DNA of 64,000 bases from Ursus arctos (GCF_023065955.2 NW_026623008.1:25757001-25821000); one strand, 5' to 3'; shown: positions 33,832-47,418, counted from the first letter of the stretch. Translations and numbers: made by a program. The notes: generated by a model not told the origin, from the letters alone.

Positions 33832-36690
33832 AAGCCAGTTGGACTTGATGCCTTTTTCTTTTTTGCTTTCACTTATTATTGTTTTATTTTAATTCCAGTA
33901 CAGTTAACATTCAGGTGTACACTATAGTGATTCAACACTTGCATACAGCACAAGTGCACTCCTTCATCCCCATCACCTCTTTCACCCGTCCCCCCACCCT
34001 CCCCCTCTGGTAACCATCTGTTTGTTCTCTATGGTTGAGTCTGTTTCTTTATTTGTCTTTCCCTCTCCCTTTTTTTCCTTTTGCTCATCTGTTTTCTTAA
34101 ATTCCACATGTCAGTGATATCATATGGGATTTATCTTTGACTGACTTATTTTGCTTAGGATTATACCCTCTAGATCCATCTATGTCATTGCAAATGGCAA
34201 AATTTCATTCCTTTTATTCCATTGTATATTTATACCACTTCTTCTTTGTCCATTTATCTGTTGATGGACACTTGGGCTGCCTCCATAATTTGGCTATTGT
34301 AAATAATGCTGCAATAAACATAGGGTGCATGTATCCCTTTGAGTTAGTGTTTTTGTACATTTGGGATAAATACCCAGTAGTGAAATTACTTGATCATAGG
34401 GTAGTTCTGTTTTTAACTTTTTGAGGAACCCCCATACTCTTTTCCGCAGCGGCTGTACTAGTTTGCATTCCCACTGGCAATGCATGAGGGTTCCTTTTTC
34501 TCCACATCCTCCCCAACACCTATGTCTTTTGTCTTTGATTTTAGCCATTCTGACAGGTGTGAGGTGGTATCTCATTGTGGTTTTGATTTTCATCTCCCTG
34601 ATGTTGAGTGATGGTGAGCATCTTTTCATGTGTCTGTTGGCCATCTGCATGTTGTTGTTGGAGAAATGTCTATTCACGTCTTCTGCCCATTTTTTAGTTG
34701 GATTATTTGCTTTTTGGGGTTGAGTTGTATAAGTTCTTAATATATTTTGGAGACTAGCCCTTTATCAGATGTCATTTGCAAATATCTTCTCCCATTCAGT
34801 AGGTTGCCTCGTAGTGTTGTTGATTGTTTCCTTCACTGTGCAGAAGCTTTTCATTTTGATGTAGTTCCGATAGTTTATTTTTTGTTTTTATTTTTTGTTT
34901 TTTTTGTTTTGTTTTGTTTTTATTTCCCTTGCCTCAGGAGACAAATCTAGAAAAATGTTGCTACAGCCGACGTCAGAGAAATTACTGCCGGTGCTCTCTT
35001 CTAGGATGTTTATGGTCTCAGGTCTCACGTTTAGGTCTTTAACCTATTTTAAGATTATTTTTGTGAATGGCGTAAAAGCAGTCCTGTTTTATTCATTTAC
35101 ATAGAGCTGTCCAGTTTTCTCAACACCATTTGTTGAAGAGACTGTTTTTTTCCCATTGGATACTCTTCCCTGCTTTATCAAAGATTAACTTACAATATAA
35201 TTGTGGGTTTATTTCTGGGTTTTCTATTCTGTTCCGTTGATTTAAGTGTCTACTTTTGTGCCAGGATCATACTGTTTTGATTATATTACTTTGTAGTATA
35301 ACTTGAAGTCTGGAGTTGTGATATGCCCAGCTTGCCTTTTCTATTTTCAAGATTACCGTGGCTATTTGGGGTCTTTTGTTGTTCCATACAAATTTTAGGA
35401 CTGTTTGTTGATGTTCTGTGAAAAATACTGTTGGTATTTTGGTAGCAATTGCATGAAATCTGTAGATTGCTTTGGGCAATATAGACATTTTAACAATATT
35501 TGTTCTTCCAATCAGATGAGCATGGAATTTCTTTCCATTTCTTTGGGTCATCTCCAATTTCTTTCATCAATGTTTTATAGTTTTCAGAATACAGTTCTTT
35601 CCCTTCTTTCGTTAGCTTTATTTCTAGGTATCTTATTATTTTGGGTGCAATTGTAAATGGGAGTGTTTTCTTAATTTCTTTTTCTGCTGCTTCATTATTA
35701 GTATATAGAAATGCAACATATTTCTGAACATTGGTTTTGTATCTGTGACTTTACTGAATCTGTTTATGAGTTCTAATAGATTTTTGGTGGTCTTTCAGGT
35801 TTTCTCTTTTTTTAAGATTTTATTTATTTATTTGACAGAGAGAGAGAGAGCACAAGTAGGGGGAGCGGCAGGCAGAGGGACAGGGAGAAGCAGGCTCCCC
35901 GCTGAGCAAGGAGCCCGACATGGGGCTCAATCCCAGGACCCTGGAATCACGAACTGAGCCAATGGCAGATGCCTAACTGACTGAGCCACCCAAGTGCCCC
36001 CGGGTTTTCTATATATAGTCATGTCATCTGCAAATAGTGAAAGTTTTACTACTTCCTTACCAGTGTGGATGCCTTTTATTTCTTTTTCTTGTCTGATTGC
36101 TGTTTCTAGGACTTCCAGTACTATGTTGAATAAAAGTGGGGAGAGTGGACATCCATGTCTTGTTGCTGTCTTTAGGGGAAAAGCGCTCAGTTTTTCCCTG
36201 TTGAGTATGATGTTCACTGTGGGTTTTTTATATATGGCCTTTATTATGTTGAGGTATTTTCCCTCTAAACCTACTTTGTTGAGGATTTTTATCATGAACA
36301 GATGTTGCACTTTGTCAAATGCTTCTTCTGCATCTATTGAAATGACTGTATGGTTTTTATCCTTTCTCTTATTGATGTGATGTATCATACTGATTGATTT
36401 ACAAATATTGAACCAACTTTGAAGCCCAGGAATAAATCCCACTTGATCATGGTGAATGATTTTTTCAATATATTGTGGGATTCAGTTTGCTAGTATTTGG
36501 TTGAGGATTTTTGTATCCATGTTCAGAGATATTGGCCTCTCGTTCTCTTTTTTTGTGGTGTCTTTATCTGGTTTTGGTATCAAGGTGATACTGGCCTCAT
36601 AGAAGGAAACTGGAAGTTATCCTTCCTCTTCTATTTTTTGGAATAGTTTGAGAAGAATAAGTAACTCTTCTTTCAATGCCTTTTTTTATG
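33832..36690 (-). mobile_element. 5'-truncated carnivore L1, antisense, with ORF2 remnants
   Basis: About 2.9 kb in reverse orientation: poly-T end near 33853-33866, 3' UTR, then ORF2. Minus-strand frame 35927-36442 holds the reverse-transcriptase active-site phrase LSLFADDM and the upstream phrase [26 protein letters not shown] block. Frame 34294-34677 gives the ORF2 C-terminal region ([20 protein letters not shown]). Frames are broken by stops and by a Can-SINE at 35806-36000, so no functional product. Length suggests loss of ORF1 and the first half of ORF2. A possible atgccttttt repeat (33848, 36676) may be its target-site duplication. Confidence 0.88.
35806..36000 (-). mobile_element. Can-SINE nested in antisense L1
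   Basis: Reverse SINEC from 'taagattttatttatttat' to 'gagccacccaagtgccccc', flanked by ggttttct on both sides (ending 35805; 36003-36010). It cuts the L1 ORF2 just after the FADD motif. Confidence 0.93.
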
Positions 36691-38690
36691 TCATTCTTTA
36701 AATTTTTTTTTACTGTCTCCAGCAACTATTTGCCTACTCAGAGTTCCTTCTTCATGAATCTTAGTACTTTATATTTTCCCACAAAAAAAGAAAAAGAAAA
36801 AAGAAAATGCTATTTGAATTAGGTGTTTGGGCAGCCTTTGGTAATCACACCATCTATTCTCACTTTGCTTACACTTCAACTAAAAGCCCTAAATAAAATG
36901 GCTCCTTGGCTTCTTTCTGTGCCATGTGGAGACATTGTGTATCAGAGTTATACTAGTTTGGTGGGCTGCCACTAAGCTATTACGAAGTATAAGCTTATGT
37001 AATTGGGAATTTGGCCAATAAAAGTGACACATCTGACATCTACAACAGCAAAATGCCATCATGTCCATTTCGGCCCATTATGCCAACTGACAAGAACCAT
37101 CCTCTTAAATCTGGACCCTCATCCAGAGTATTAGCCACTCTTAGCTTTGATAAATCGGATTTATCCTTCATCTGGTAAGTCTGAGAGTTTAATACAATTA
37201 AGTGGCTTTCCCTGGTGGAGTCTACATTTATTCCTGGGTCTGTATGTTTAGGATCTTCGTTAAATGCAAAATACTATTTCTAAAAGACCATATCCCTTGC
37301 TCCACCCCACTCCACAGGAGGGAAGTCAGCACAGAACAGCGAAGTATCACAGAGAACCTGAGCATGTGGGGGACCGGATTACCTAGGCCATGTCCTGAAC
37401 TCGGAGAATCTCAATTGGCCCAGCTTGGCTGTGACCCAGAGGATCTCTAAGAGCGGAAACAGAAACTCAAGGATCAGGGGATAGTGGATTCTTACAAGGG
37501 GAATGAGGAACAGACATGGAAGGTCAAGTTCAGCACAGGACCCATAAAGCTTCTCAAGACCAGATGCCCAGGCATTAGGTTAGGATTACAGGTGCCCAAC
37601 CCAAGCTTTAGCCATAGGAAAAACTATTCTCAGCCTTACAGCAATCAGTCCCTGCAGAGAACAAAACACAGTATGGCAGGGAGCCCAGATAGCTTCCTGG
37701 GATTGGCTTGAGAGAGGCCCCCAGAGGAACTGAGAGATAACAGCAGGGTGTATCTGAGCCAGACGTACCTAGAGTTGAGAAAATGAGGGGACAAGCCTGG
37801 ACTGAGAACACCAACCCAGCAGTAACGTCCGTGGAAGTTTTGACGCTACTTCCAAGTGAGATCATACATACAATGGTGCTTTAGCAGGTCTGTCAAAGCA
37901 TTCAAAATTTGAAACATACCTTTGAAACATACCACAATTTTAATAGACAATTATTTACTATCTAATAGGCAAGAGCCTCAAGAAGTAAAAGTAGCCCAGG
38001 CTTTTCTTTGAAAAGAGAAATCTGGACTAAGGATCTTAATAATCTGAGTTTCTAGGTCTCCTCCACTAGACCATGAGATCCCTGAGGGTCTGGACTGTGC
38101 ATCTACAAAACCCAGAGTCAGGAAATTCCCACAAAAAGTATCCATTTTCTGAAACAGAAAAAAATGGGTTCATCGGAGTTTATAGAATTTAACTGAACAG
38201 AACTCAGAGATTCTGACAGGGCACAGCAGGAACACTTTCAGAAGAGTAAAAAGTCCATGAGCTTATCTGCAATATATGAAGAAGTAGAGAGCAAGAGATT
38301 TACAACCAATTTTAGAGGCGAGAATGCCAAGATATTGCATGAAGGCAGGTAAGTGTCACAATAGGAAAGGAAAGGAAGCTACATCCCTGGAGCGTGGGGC
38401 AGAGGTAGGGGAAATGGGGCAGAGACCTGGGCGGATAAGAGAAGCTCAGCCGCTCTAAACAGGCATCCAAACCTGTCCCAGTGGTGAAGGAGTCCTAGGA
38501 GAAACTGAAGACAGGGTCTACCTCCCATCATGGAAGCTGAAATGAAGAGAAAACACCTTTTCCTTGGAACCTAGCAACCAGGGACCATGACTTAAGTTCG
38601 GTCAATCAGATGTTTCTGCCTGCGACCCTCCTGGAAATGCTGCCTAGACACAGGACAGGTAGAGATGAGCCCTGTGGTGTGATGGTGTCT
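36691..38690. other. Intergenic, nothing recognised
   Basis: Two kilobases with no recognised gene, RNA or clear repeat. An A-rich stretch lies at 36781-36808. Short open frames (37202-37450, 37484-37711) show no motif. Confidence 0.45.
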
Positions 38691-38890
38691 TAGTCAATCT
38701 GGGCTGCTATAACAAAAACACCATAAACTGGGTGGCTTAAACAAAAATTGTTTCTTTCTCACAGTTCTGAAGGTCGGGAAATCAGAGGTCAGAGTGCCAG
38801 CCTACACTTTAATAATGATGTGGGAACAGGAGACAAGGCTTTGGGCCCACTTGTGGCAGATTTGGAACTGAGACTCCTGATAAAGCCAAT

Positions 38891-38932
<42 letters not shown>
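38691..38932 (-). mobile_element. MLT1-type LTR fragment, antisense, ending in (CT)n
   Basis: 'ctgggctgctataacaaaaa', 'ccataaactgggtggcttaa' and 'ctcacagttctgaaggtcgg' are the antisense 3' end of an MLT1 LTR. It is truncated and followed by a pure (CT)n run at 38892-38932, which alone generates spurious serine/leucine and arginine/glutamate frames. Confidence 0.75.
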
Positions 38933-38935
<3 letters not shown>

Positions 38936-39320
38936 CCTGGTGCTAGTAGGTGGCGGGGTGGGGCGGGGGGGATGCCTCCCTTGAGATTTGGTAACCAGAA
39001 ACCTGTTCTCACACAACTATGGAGTTCAATTTCTGCTCTTTGTGACACAGATACCCCAAGCTTAGAAATGCACATGATGAGTAGTCTTTAACCAAGATGA
39101 ACCTTAGGGTACTTGGAAGAAACTGAAAGTCACTCTTTGAGGGATGTTTCCTTAAGCAAAGCCACATGGAAATCCCATAGAAAAAGCCCCACTATATATG
39201 AGCACACAGTCCAAAATTACAAAACACCCAAGAAAATAATGCACTATGAATTAGAGTAAGCAAAACAACATACAAAAGAATTTGACCTCCCCAAAACTTC
39301 AAATTATTGAATCATTGGAT
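38933..39320. other. Intergenic, nothing recognised
   Basis: 38940-38980 is G-rich (gtggcggggtggggcggggg). No gene. Confidence 0.4.
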
Positions 39321-39830
39321 AGGTTCAATAGATTGAATTGTGATAGATTGAATGACTGGCCCCAATACTTTATCCCTCCTTGCATCTACACCCTTGTAAT
39401 GGCCTCATCAAAGGCAGAGTGCACTTTTACACCCCCTTAACTCAGAGCTTAAGTAGATGCCTTGTTTTGACCAATGGCAATGTGGAGGAAGTAACCATGG
39501 ATCGGTTCCCAGACTAAGCCTTAAGAAGCCTCATCTATTTCTGTTTGTTCTTTTGTGCCTCTTCAATCATCATGAGAAGATCCGCCCCTCAGTGGCTGTT
39601 GCCCTGTCAGCCAGGGCCCTCAATAAACACTCTACAAGCAGAGCTGCCCCAGCTGACCACAGATCTGCAGTGAGAAGTGGAGCCATGCCAGCCGCCACAG
39701 TGTTAAGCAGAGGCTCCCAGTTGAGCTTAGCTTCACTCTGCAGAGTGGTCCCAGCCAATCAACACAGATACATAAGAAGGCTACTAAGTTTGGGGGTAAT
39801 ATTATTAGATAAATAGGTAAATTACACAAA
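39321..39830 (+). mobile_element. MLT1-like MaLR LTR
   Basis: Order of phrases fits older MLT1 LTRs: 'tgaatgactggccccaatac', 'ttgaccaatggcaatgtgga', 'gccagggccctcaataaac', 'ctactaagtttgggggtaat'. The (G)ggg near the end and 'attattagata' fit an LTR 3' end. Family assignment is approximate. Confidence 0.5.
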
Positions 39831-39989
39831 TATGTTCAAAACGATTTTTAAAAAAAGAAAAAGCAAAAAAGAGATTGTTAAGAAATTAAGGTCCATGCAT
39901 TTTAGAGAACTAAATCAAACTTACGGAACCATTTTTAGAAGTTATTGAAATTTAAAACTAACAGAGAACTGTGTTTCTACTCACAAAGA
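39831..39989. other. A-rich spacer
   Basis: Nothing recognised between the LTR and the L1 mosaic. Confidence 0.4.
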
Positions 39990-40825
39990 ATCAACTGCTA
40001 TGAAAAAATCCTCTCCCGTTATAAACAACTAGAAAACCCAGATAAAATATATTAATCAACTCCTTTGGGCTTGGAGCAAGAGGCAGTAAAGGACCATCAT
40101 CCCTCAGAGAAGGGAAATAACAAGGTGGGCACTACAATTGCCCCAGTTCACTGTGTGGAAACAGTTTTCGGGGTTCAGAGTGGAGAAGCAGGTCAGACAG
40201 AGACCAGCAGTCTTGCTGAATTCAAGAGAAAGAGATCAGAGTTAAGGGAGGCCAAGACAGGTAGGCTGTCTAGGGCAGAGTAACACAGAAGATGGAGCCT
40301 CACAGGGAAAGAACTCCAGAGAGCCTCAGAAGGGTCCTTTGAGTCCATGGTGACACCCTATGAAGACAAGTCAAGAATCGCTGGAAAACTCCAAGCTGAA
40401 CAAATCCTGGAACTCCACAGGTCTGGGAACAGTTCATGTTTCCACCTGCCAGATTGGAGAGACCACATAAATCATGAGGCAATGGGAAAAAGTCCCAGCA
40501 AGGGCACTGCAGAGTAGTGGAGTTACATTGGCTGCATACTACAGGGTCCTCTGGACCCACCCTAACAAAACTTAAACGTAAGCTTCACAAGAATCTAACT
40601 AATCCCAAGTAACTTAGCTGTATGCTAGAACAATCTGAACTTTGTTTAAAGGAATACAATTCAATAAGAATTACCAGGCATGCAAAGAAGCATGAAAATG
40701 TAACCAATAACCAGGAGACAGTTTAATAAATAGAAACAGACCCAATAATTAGAGATGAAGGAGTTACCAAAAAAGTGAATTAAAAGAGTTATTATATACA
40801 AAATATATTACTATATATTATACAT

Positions 40826-40905
40826 AATATATATAATAATTTATATATATAATAATTTATATATATAATAATTTATATATATAATAATTTATATATATAA
40901 TAAAT
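40826..40905. repeat. AT-rich tandem repeat, 16-bp unit
   Basis: The unit aatttatatatataat repeats at strict 16-bp spacing (aattta at 40838, 40854, 40870, 40886) before degenerating. Pure A/T and self-complementary, so it could extrude hairpins. Confidence 0.9.
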
Positions 40906-41543
40906 TTGTATATATAACATATATATAATGTTATGCTCAAGGATATAAAAGAAAACATGAACATACTGAAGACAACAATGAAAAATATTTTGAAAGATCA
41001 AAATGTAACTTATATAGAAAAATGCAATATCTGAAATTTTTTAATACACTGGATGAGATTTACATCAGATTAGACGTTGTAGTAAAAATTATGAGTGAAA
41101 CTGGAGACATACCAAGAGAAATTATTCAAATGAAGAGCAAAAGAAACACTGAAAAAAAAACAATTGAGCAGAGTCCTACCACCTATGGGACAATATCAAG
41201 TAGTCTAACAAAGAAGTGGGAAAATACTAGAAGTAGAAAGAATAAAAGAAGACAGAAAAAATATTTGAAGAAAAAAATGACTGAAAAAATTGATGTTGAT
41301 GAAAGCCACAGACACCTCAAGGAAAAAGCACAATAAAACACAAGAAGAATAAATACAATCACTCCAAGGTACATCACAATCCAAGAGTTGAAAACCAGAG
41401 ATACAGAGAGAATCTTATTAGCATCCACAATTTTTAAAAAGCACTACATGTAAAAGAACAAAAAATGAGAGAAAATTTCTCATCAAAAACTAAGTAAGCC
41501 AAAGAAAAATGGGACAATATTTCTAAAGTTAAAAAAGAACTAT

Positions 41544-41626
41544 CACTGTGCTTCTTAGTCCCCATCACCTATTTGACCCATTAAGAAGTACTTATCTTGA
41601 CGGGGAAAGAAAAAGAGAGGGAGAGT

Positions 41627-41658
<32 letters not shown>

Positions 41659-41874
41659 AGGGAATTGGTTTGGGGAAGGTAGGCAGGTCCATTTCAACTG
41701 AATCAAGAAATTGTTATTTTTTTTAATTATCTAGAGTACAGAAGTATTAACATTTGTTAAATACTGGGAATGGATTCCTGGGCACTCTACTATCCTATAT
41801 ATCTCTGAAGGTTTGAAATGTTTCCTAATAAAGAATGATAAGTAATAATAAACAAAAACAAAACAACAACAACA
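41544..41874 (+). mobile_element. Unclassified retrotransposed insert with target-site duplication
   Basis: A 331-bp block interrupts the L1. It is flanked by the perfect 13-bp repeat aaaaaagaactat (41531-41543, 41875-41887), and L1 homology resumes directly after it. It has a (GA)n stretch (about 41614-41660), an aataaa at about 41827 and an A-rich tail, so it was copied from a polyadenylated RNA. Source not recognised; open frames are negligible. Confidence 0.7.
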
Positions 41875-41938
41875 AAAAAAGAACTATTAATCTAGAACTC
41901 TAAACTCAGGAAAAATAGATTTTGAAAATGAAAGTGAG

Positions 41939-43970
41939 ACTTCCAGTTTCCAGTCCAGCATGTTTGGAATTCAGAAGTCATCATTCCATCCTAACAACAA
42001 GTAAAAAGCTGAACAAACTGAAAAACCAGCAACTTTCCTTCAATCTGTAAGAGAATTGAGGTCATAAGGCAAACTGCTGCCCCCAAAAAAGAAAGACCAA
42101 GAGGTGAATACGGAAAATCACAACAGATAAGACCCACCCACTGAGACCTCTGACAGAACAGGTGCCACGGTAGGAAAACCTAAGCAATAATTGACAAATT
42201 CCTAGAAACGCAGCACAGACAAGTCTGAGTCCAAAATTCCAGGGGGACCCAGTCATGGGGTGGGGAGGTCCCCACACTTCTGTGAGTTTTACCTTCAAAG
42301 GCTCAACTAGGTTCTTACAGTGAATATCAGAGAAAAGTCCCCTCATGCTTCCTGCAATGGGAGGGAAAAGTAGCCATTTTGAAATACGTCAGAGAGTTCT
42401 GTTCTGAACAAGGTCTGCCCTCCGAGAAACTACTGAACCAGAACCTAATCTGTCAGCATTTTATAGGAGCCTAACTGACCTAGGGGAAGAAAAGCACTCA
42501 ACCCCAGCCCACTCCAGCCAACTTGTTCCACATAATTGGGAGGAGGATATGTAGACAGAGCTGAGAAGCACTTGTGAAGGTCATAATCCAGAAGCACAGG
42601 CTCATTAAGAGACTGAAACTAATCATAAGACTATAGAACATTTCCCCTGCACCCACACCTTATCACCACATTACTGAAGTCCTACTTACAGCAGTTCCTT
42701 TTACCCAATACATCATGACCAGCTATCAAGAGAAAAAATCACAAAGCATACTGAAAAGCAAAAACACAGTTTGAGGAAACAGAGCAAACATCAGAACTAG
42801 ACATGGATATGACAGGATTTGTCAGCCTGGGAGTTTAAAACACCAATGAATAATATTCTAAGGACTCTAATGGATAAAGTAGGGTACAAGAGGAGGTGGG
42901 TAATGTAAGCAGAGAGATGGGATTCTAAGAAAGAATCAAAAAGAAATAGTAGAGATCAAAAACACTGTAAAGGAAAATGATAAATGCCCTTGATGGGCTT
43001 GTTAGTAGACTGGACACAGCTGAGGAAAGAATCACTGAGCTTAAAGATATCTCAATAGAAACTTCCAAAACTAAAAACAAAATGGAAAAAAGCTGGAAAA
43101 AAAACAGAATAGAATATACAATAACTGTGGGACAACTATAAAAATAACATACACATAACAGGAATGCCAGAAGAGGAAAGAAAGGAATAGCAGAAATATG
43201 TGAAGAAATAATGACTCAGAATTTCCCCAAATTAATGTCAGACAACAAGCCACAGATCAAGGAGGCTCAGAGAACACCAAGCAAGATAAATACCCCTCTC
43301 CAAAAGAAAACACTAACACCTTTATTTTTGATTTCCTGAAATTTGAATATGATATGACATAGATATGTGAAATATATGACCCAGACATATCCTATTCAAA
43401 TTGCAGGAAACAAAAAATAAAGAAAAGTCCTGAAAGAAGTTAGAGTAAAAAAAAAGAACACCTTACCTGTGGAGGAACAAAGCTAAGAATTATATCCAAT
43501 TTCTTCTCAGAAAGAAGAGAGTGGGGTGAAATATTTAAAGATTTGAGAGGAAAAAGTCACCAACCAAAAATAAAGGAGAAATAAAGACTTTCTCGGACAA
43601 ACAAAAATTGAGGAACTTGTTTGCCAGTATACCTGCCATGAAAGAAATGTTGAAACAAGTTCTTTAGAGAGAGGGAAAATTATATAGGTCAGAAATTCAT
43701 AAAGAAAGAAAGAAACCAGAGAAGGAATAAGTGAAGATAAAATAAAAACTTTTATTTTTCCTATTTTTATTTGATCTAACAGGTTTGTTCAAAAACAATA
43801 ATAGCAAATATCTATTCAAGTGTGTCTGTATGTGTGCATGTGTGTGCATACAAATGAAATGGACAGTGAGAAAGAACTAGGATTATTTCATTATCATAAG
43901 CTACCCACACTACCCATGAAGTGGTATAATATCATTAGAAAGTGGATTTGGATTAGTTGATATTGATATT
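41939..43970 (+). mobile_element. Second old L1 piece (5' UTR and ORF1 region)
   Basis: Starts over with a new L1 5'-type sequence ('cttccagtttccagtccagc', 'aaaaagctgaacaaactgaa') and runs through ORF1-like phrases ('ccccaaattaatgtcagaca', 'aaagactttctcggacaaac') to about 43780, then a TG-rich patch at 43820-43855. No intact frame. Confidence 0.6.
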
Positions 43971-46090
43971 GATAGGAAAAGAATAAAACTCTTTGTTCAT
44001 AGATGACATGATTATCTATGTAGAAAATCCAAAAGAATCAACCAAAGAAACTCCTAGAACTAACAAGCAATGTAGCAAGGTTGCCGGGATATAAGTTTAA
44101 TATACAATAATCAATAACTTTCCTATACACCATCAATAAATAATTGGAATTTGAAATTGAAAACACAATACCATTTACATTAGCACCCCCCCAACTATAT
44201 ATTTAGGTATAAATCTTACAAAATATGTACAAGATCTACGTGAGGAAAACTGTAAAACTCTGATGAAAGAAATCAAAGAATTAAATAAATGGAGAGATAT
44301 TCCGTGTTCATGGATAGGGAGACTCAATGGTATCAAGATGTCAGTTCTTCCCAACTTGATCTATAGACTAAATGCAACCCAAATCAAAATCCTAACAAGT
44401 CATTTTGTGGATATCAACAAACCAACCATAAAGTTTATAAGGAGAGGCAAAATACCCAGAAGAGCCAACATAATACTGAAAGAGAAAAACAAAGATTGAA
44501 GATTGACACTACCCAACTTCAAGACTTACTATAAAATTGTAGGAATCAAGACAAGGTGATATTGGTGAAAGAACAGAGAAGTAGATCAGTGAAACAGAAT
44601 AGGGAGCCCAGAAATAAACCCATATAAATATGGTAAAGTTTTGAAAAGGGAGAAAAGGCACTACAATGGAGAAAGGATAATCTTTTCAACAAATGATGGA
44701 ACAACTGGATATCCACATGCAAAAAAAAAAAAAAAGAATCTAGACACAGATCTTAAACTCTTCACAAGAATTAGCTCAAAACAGATCACAGATCTAAATA
44801 TAAGATGCAAAACTATAAAACTCCTAGAAGATAACATAGGAGAAACTCTAGATGACACTGGGTTTGGCAATGACTTTTTAAACAAACACCAAAGGTACAA
44901 TCCATAAAAGAAGTAATTGAAAAGCTAGACTTTATTAAAATTAACAATTTCTCCTCTGTGAAAGACATTGTCAAGAGAATGAAAAGACAAGCCCAGACTG
45001 AGAAAAATTATTTGCAAAAGACATCTAATAAAGAACTGTTATCCAAAATATACAAAGAACTCTTAAAACTCAATGATAATAAATCAACATCCCAATTAAA
45101 AAATTGGCCAAAGACCTTACCAGCCATCTCACCAAAGAAGATATACAGATGATAAGCATATGAAAAGATAAGCCACATCAGATGTCTTAGGGAAATTAAA
45201 ACAAGATACCACTACACCCTTATTAGAATCCCCAAAGTCCAGAACACTAACCATCAAATGTTGGTGAGAATATGGAGCAACAAGGACTCTCATTCATTGC
45301 TGGTGGAAATGCAAAGTAGTATAGCTACTTTGGAAGACAGTTTGGTGGTTTCTTATAAAATTAATATACTCTTACCACTTGATCCTGCAATTGTGCTCCT
45401 TGGTATTCACCCAAATTTGATATTTCATTTCTACAAAAAAACCTGTACATAGATGGTTATAGCTTTATTCATAATTGCCAAAACGTTGAGACAACTAAGA
45501 TGTCCTTCAGTAAGTAAATAGATAAATAAACTGTGGTACATCCAAATAACAGAATATCATTTGGCACTAAAAAGAAACAAGCTATTAAGTCATGAAAAGA
45601 GATGAAGGAAACATAAATGCACATTACTTAGTAAAATACGTCAACCTGAAAAGACTACATACTGTATGATTTCAACTATGACATTCTGGAAGAGGTAAAA
45701 CTATGAAGATAGTAAAAACAGCACTGGTTGCCAGGAATTAGGGAGGAAAGAGGGATGAATAATCCTGAATAGCAAAGATGAATAACAAACAGATGATTTT
45801 AGGGCAATGAAACTATTCTGTATGATACTACATGTCCTTATACAATTGTCGAAACCCATAGAATATACAACACCAAGAGTGAACCCTAACGTAAACCTTA
45901 GACTTTGGGTAATAATGATGTATCAGTGTAGTTTCATCAATTATAACAAATGTAGCAGTCTGGTCCCAGATGTTGATAGTGGGAAAGGTTTGGGGGTGGG
46001 GACAGGAAATGAGATATATGGGAACTCTCTGTACTTTCTGCTTAATTTTGCTGTGAACTTCAAACTGCTGTAAAAAAAATATTTTTTTGT
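43971..46090 (+). mobile_element. Old L1 ORF2 3' half and 3' UTR
   Basis: ORF2 remnants are visible in frames at 44263-44499 (phrases IGRLNGIKMSVLPNLIYRLN) and 45258-45452. The 3' UTR ends 'ctctctgtactttctgctta', 'ttttgctgtgaacttcaaac', then poly-A at about 46070-46090. 5' truncated; joins the preceding L1 piece without a clear boundary. Confidence 0.75.
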
Positions 46091-46434
46091 AAGTGAAAAG
46101 GATGGAAAAAATTTACTGTGCAAATACTAACAGATAATTGAGTAGCTATACTAATGTCAGACAAGATAGACTTTGGAACAAGGAATATAACCAGGGATAA
46201 GAAGGCATCTCATATTGTAGAGGCACCAGTTCAAGAAGATATAACAATAGGTATGCATGCACCTAGGAAAAGTCTCAAAATACATGAAGCAAAACTGATA
46301 GAACTGAAGGAAGAAATAGATAAATCTGTAATTATAGCTAACGATTTCAATCCCCTTCTTTCAGTAAATCTGGTAGAAAAAATAGACCCAAAAAATGTAT
46401 TAAGGATATAAAAACCTTTAACAATACTATCAAC

Positions 46435-46626
46435 TGGAATGCCTGGATGGCTCAGTCAGTTAAGCATCTGACTTCAGCTCAGGTCATGATCTCGGGGTCC
46501 TGGAGTCAAGCCCCACATTGGGTTCCCCACTCAGCTAGGGCTGTTTCTCCCTCTCCCTCTGCCCCTCCCCTGCTCGTGTGCTGTCTGTCCCTCTCTCAAA
46601 TAAATAAATGAATGGTTAAAAAAAAT
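46435..46626 (+). mobile_element. Can-SINE (SINEC), diverged
   Basis: Head 'tgcctggatggctcagtcag', tail 'caaataaataaatgaatggt' and A-rich. Flanking repeat tactatcaac at 46425-46434 and 46627-46636. Confidence 0.9.
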
Positions 46627-47418
46627 TACTATCAACCGATTTGTCCCAATGGACATTTATACAAGTCTCCACCTAACAAGAACAGAATACACACTTTTTT
46701 TGAGTTCACGTGAAACATCACTAAGACAGATCATATTTAGGGCTATAAAACCAATCTGAATTAATTTTAAAGAATTTAAATCATCCAAAATATGTTCTTT
46801 GACCACAGTGGAATTAAATTTGAAATCACCAATAGAAAGATACCTGGAAAAAAAATTTAGAAAATAACACACTTATTAATAAGCCAGGGGTAAAAAGAAG
46901 TCACAAGGAAAATTAGAAAATATTTTAAATTGAATGAAAATGAAAACACAACATAAAATTTTACGATGCAGCTCAATGGTGCTTAGATGGAAATGGATAG
47001 ATTTAAATGCTTCTATTAGAAAAGAAAAAGTTCCAAAAGCAAAAGTCTAAGCTTCCACTTTAAGAAGCTAGAAAAAAGATCAAAGTGAATCCATATTTTA
47101 AAAAAATAATAATGACAAAGAGGAGATCAGAAGTCCACAAAGTAGAAAAGAGATAAAGATGAACAATAGAGAAAGTCAATGAAACCAAACTGGTTCTTTA
47201 GAAAGACATATAAGATTAATAAACAGCCAGCCAGATTGATCAAAGAAAGACACAAATCACAAATATCAACTATTAAAGAGTGGCCACCACTACAGACATT
47301 AAAAGAATAAGGAAATACTATGAACAACTTCATGCCAACAAATTCAACAAATCAGATAAAATGGGCAAGTTCCTTAAAAGACACAACGAACCAAAGAACA
47401 TTCAAGAAGAAACAAATA

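Larger units (their letters stand above)
39990..41938 (+). mobile_element. Old L1 (L1M/HAL1-like) 5' and ORF1 region, interrupted
   Basis: Sense L1 phrases in order: 'aataaccaggagacagttta', 'agaaacagacccaataatta', 'tacactggatgagatttaca', 'caaggtacatcacaatccaa', 'ctctaaactcaggaaaaata'. It carries an AT tandem repeat (40826-40905) and a 331-bp insertion (41544-41874). The coding frame at 41022-41336 is a degenerate ORF1-like remnant. Confidence 0.65.

Noticed and set aside
34294..36442. Possible reverse-transcriptase gene or retron-like system
   Set aside because: The FADD motif and flanks are ordinary L1 ORF2 remnants with stops and an inserted SINE.
38789..39075. Arg/Glu-repeat proteins
   Set aside because: Translations of the (CT)n microsatellite at 38892-38932.
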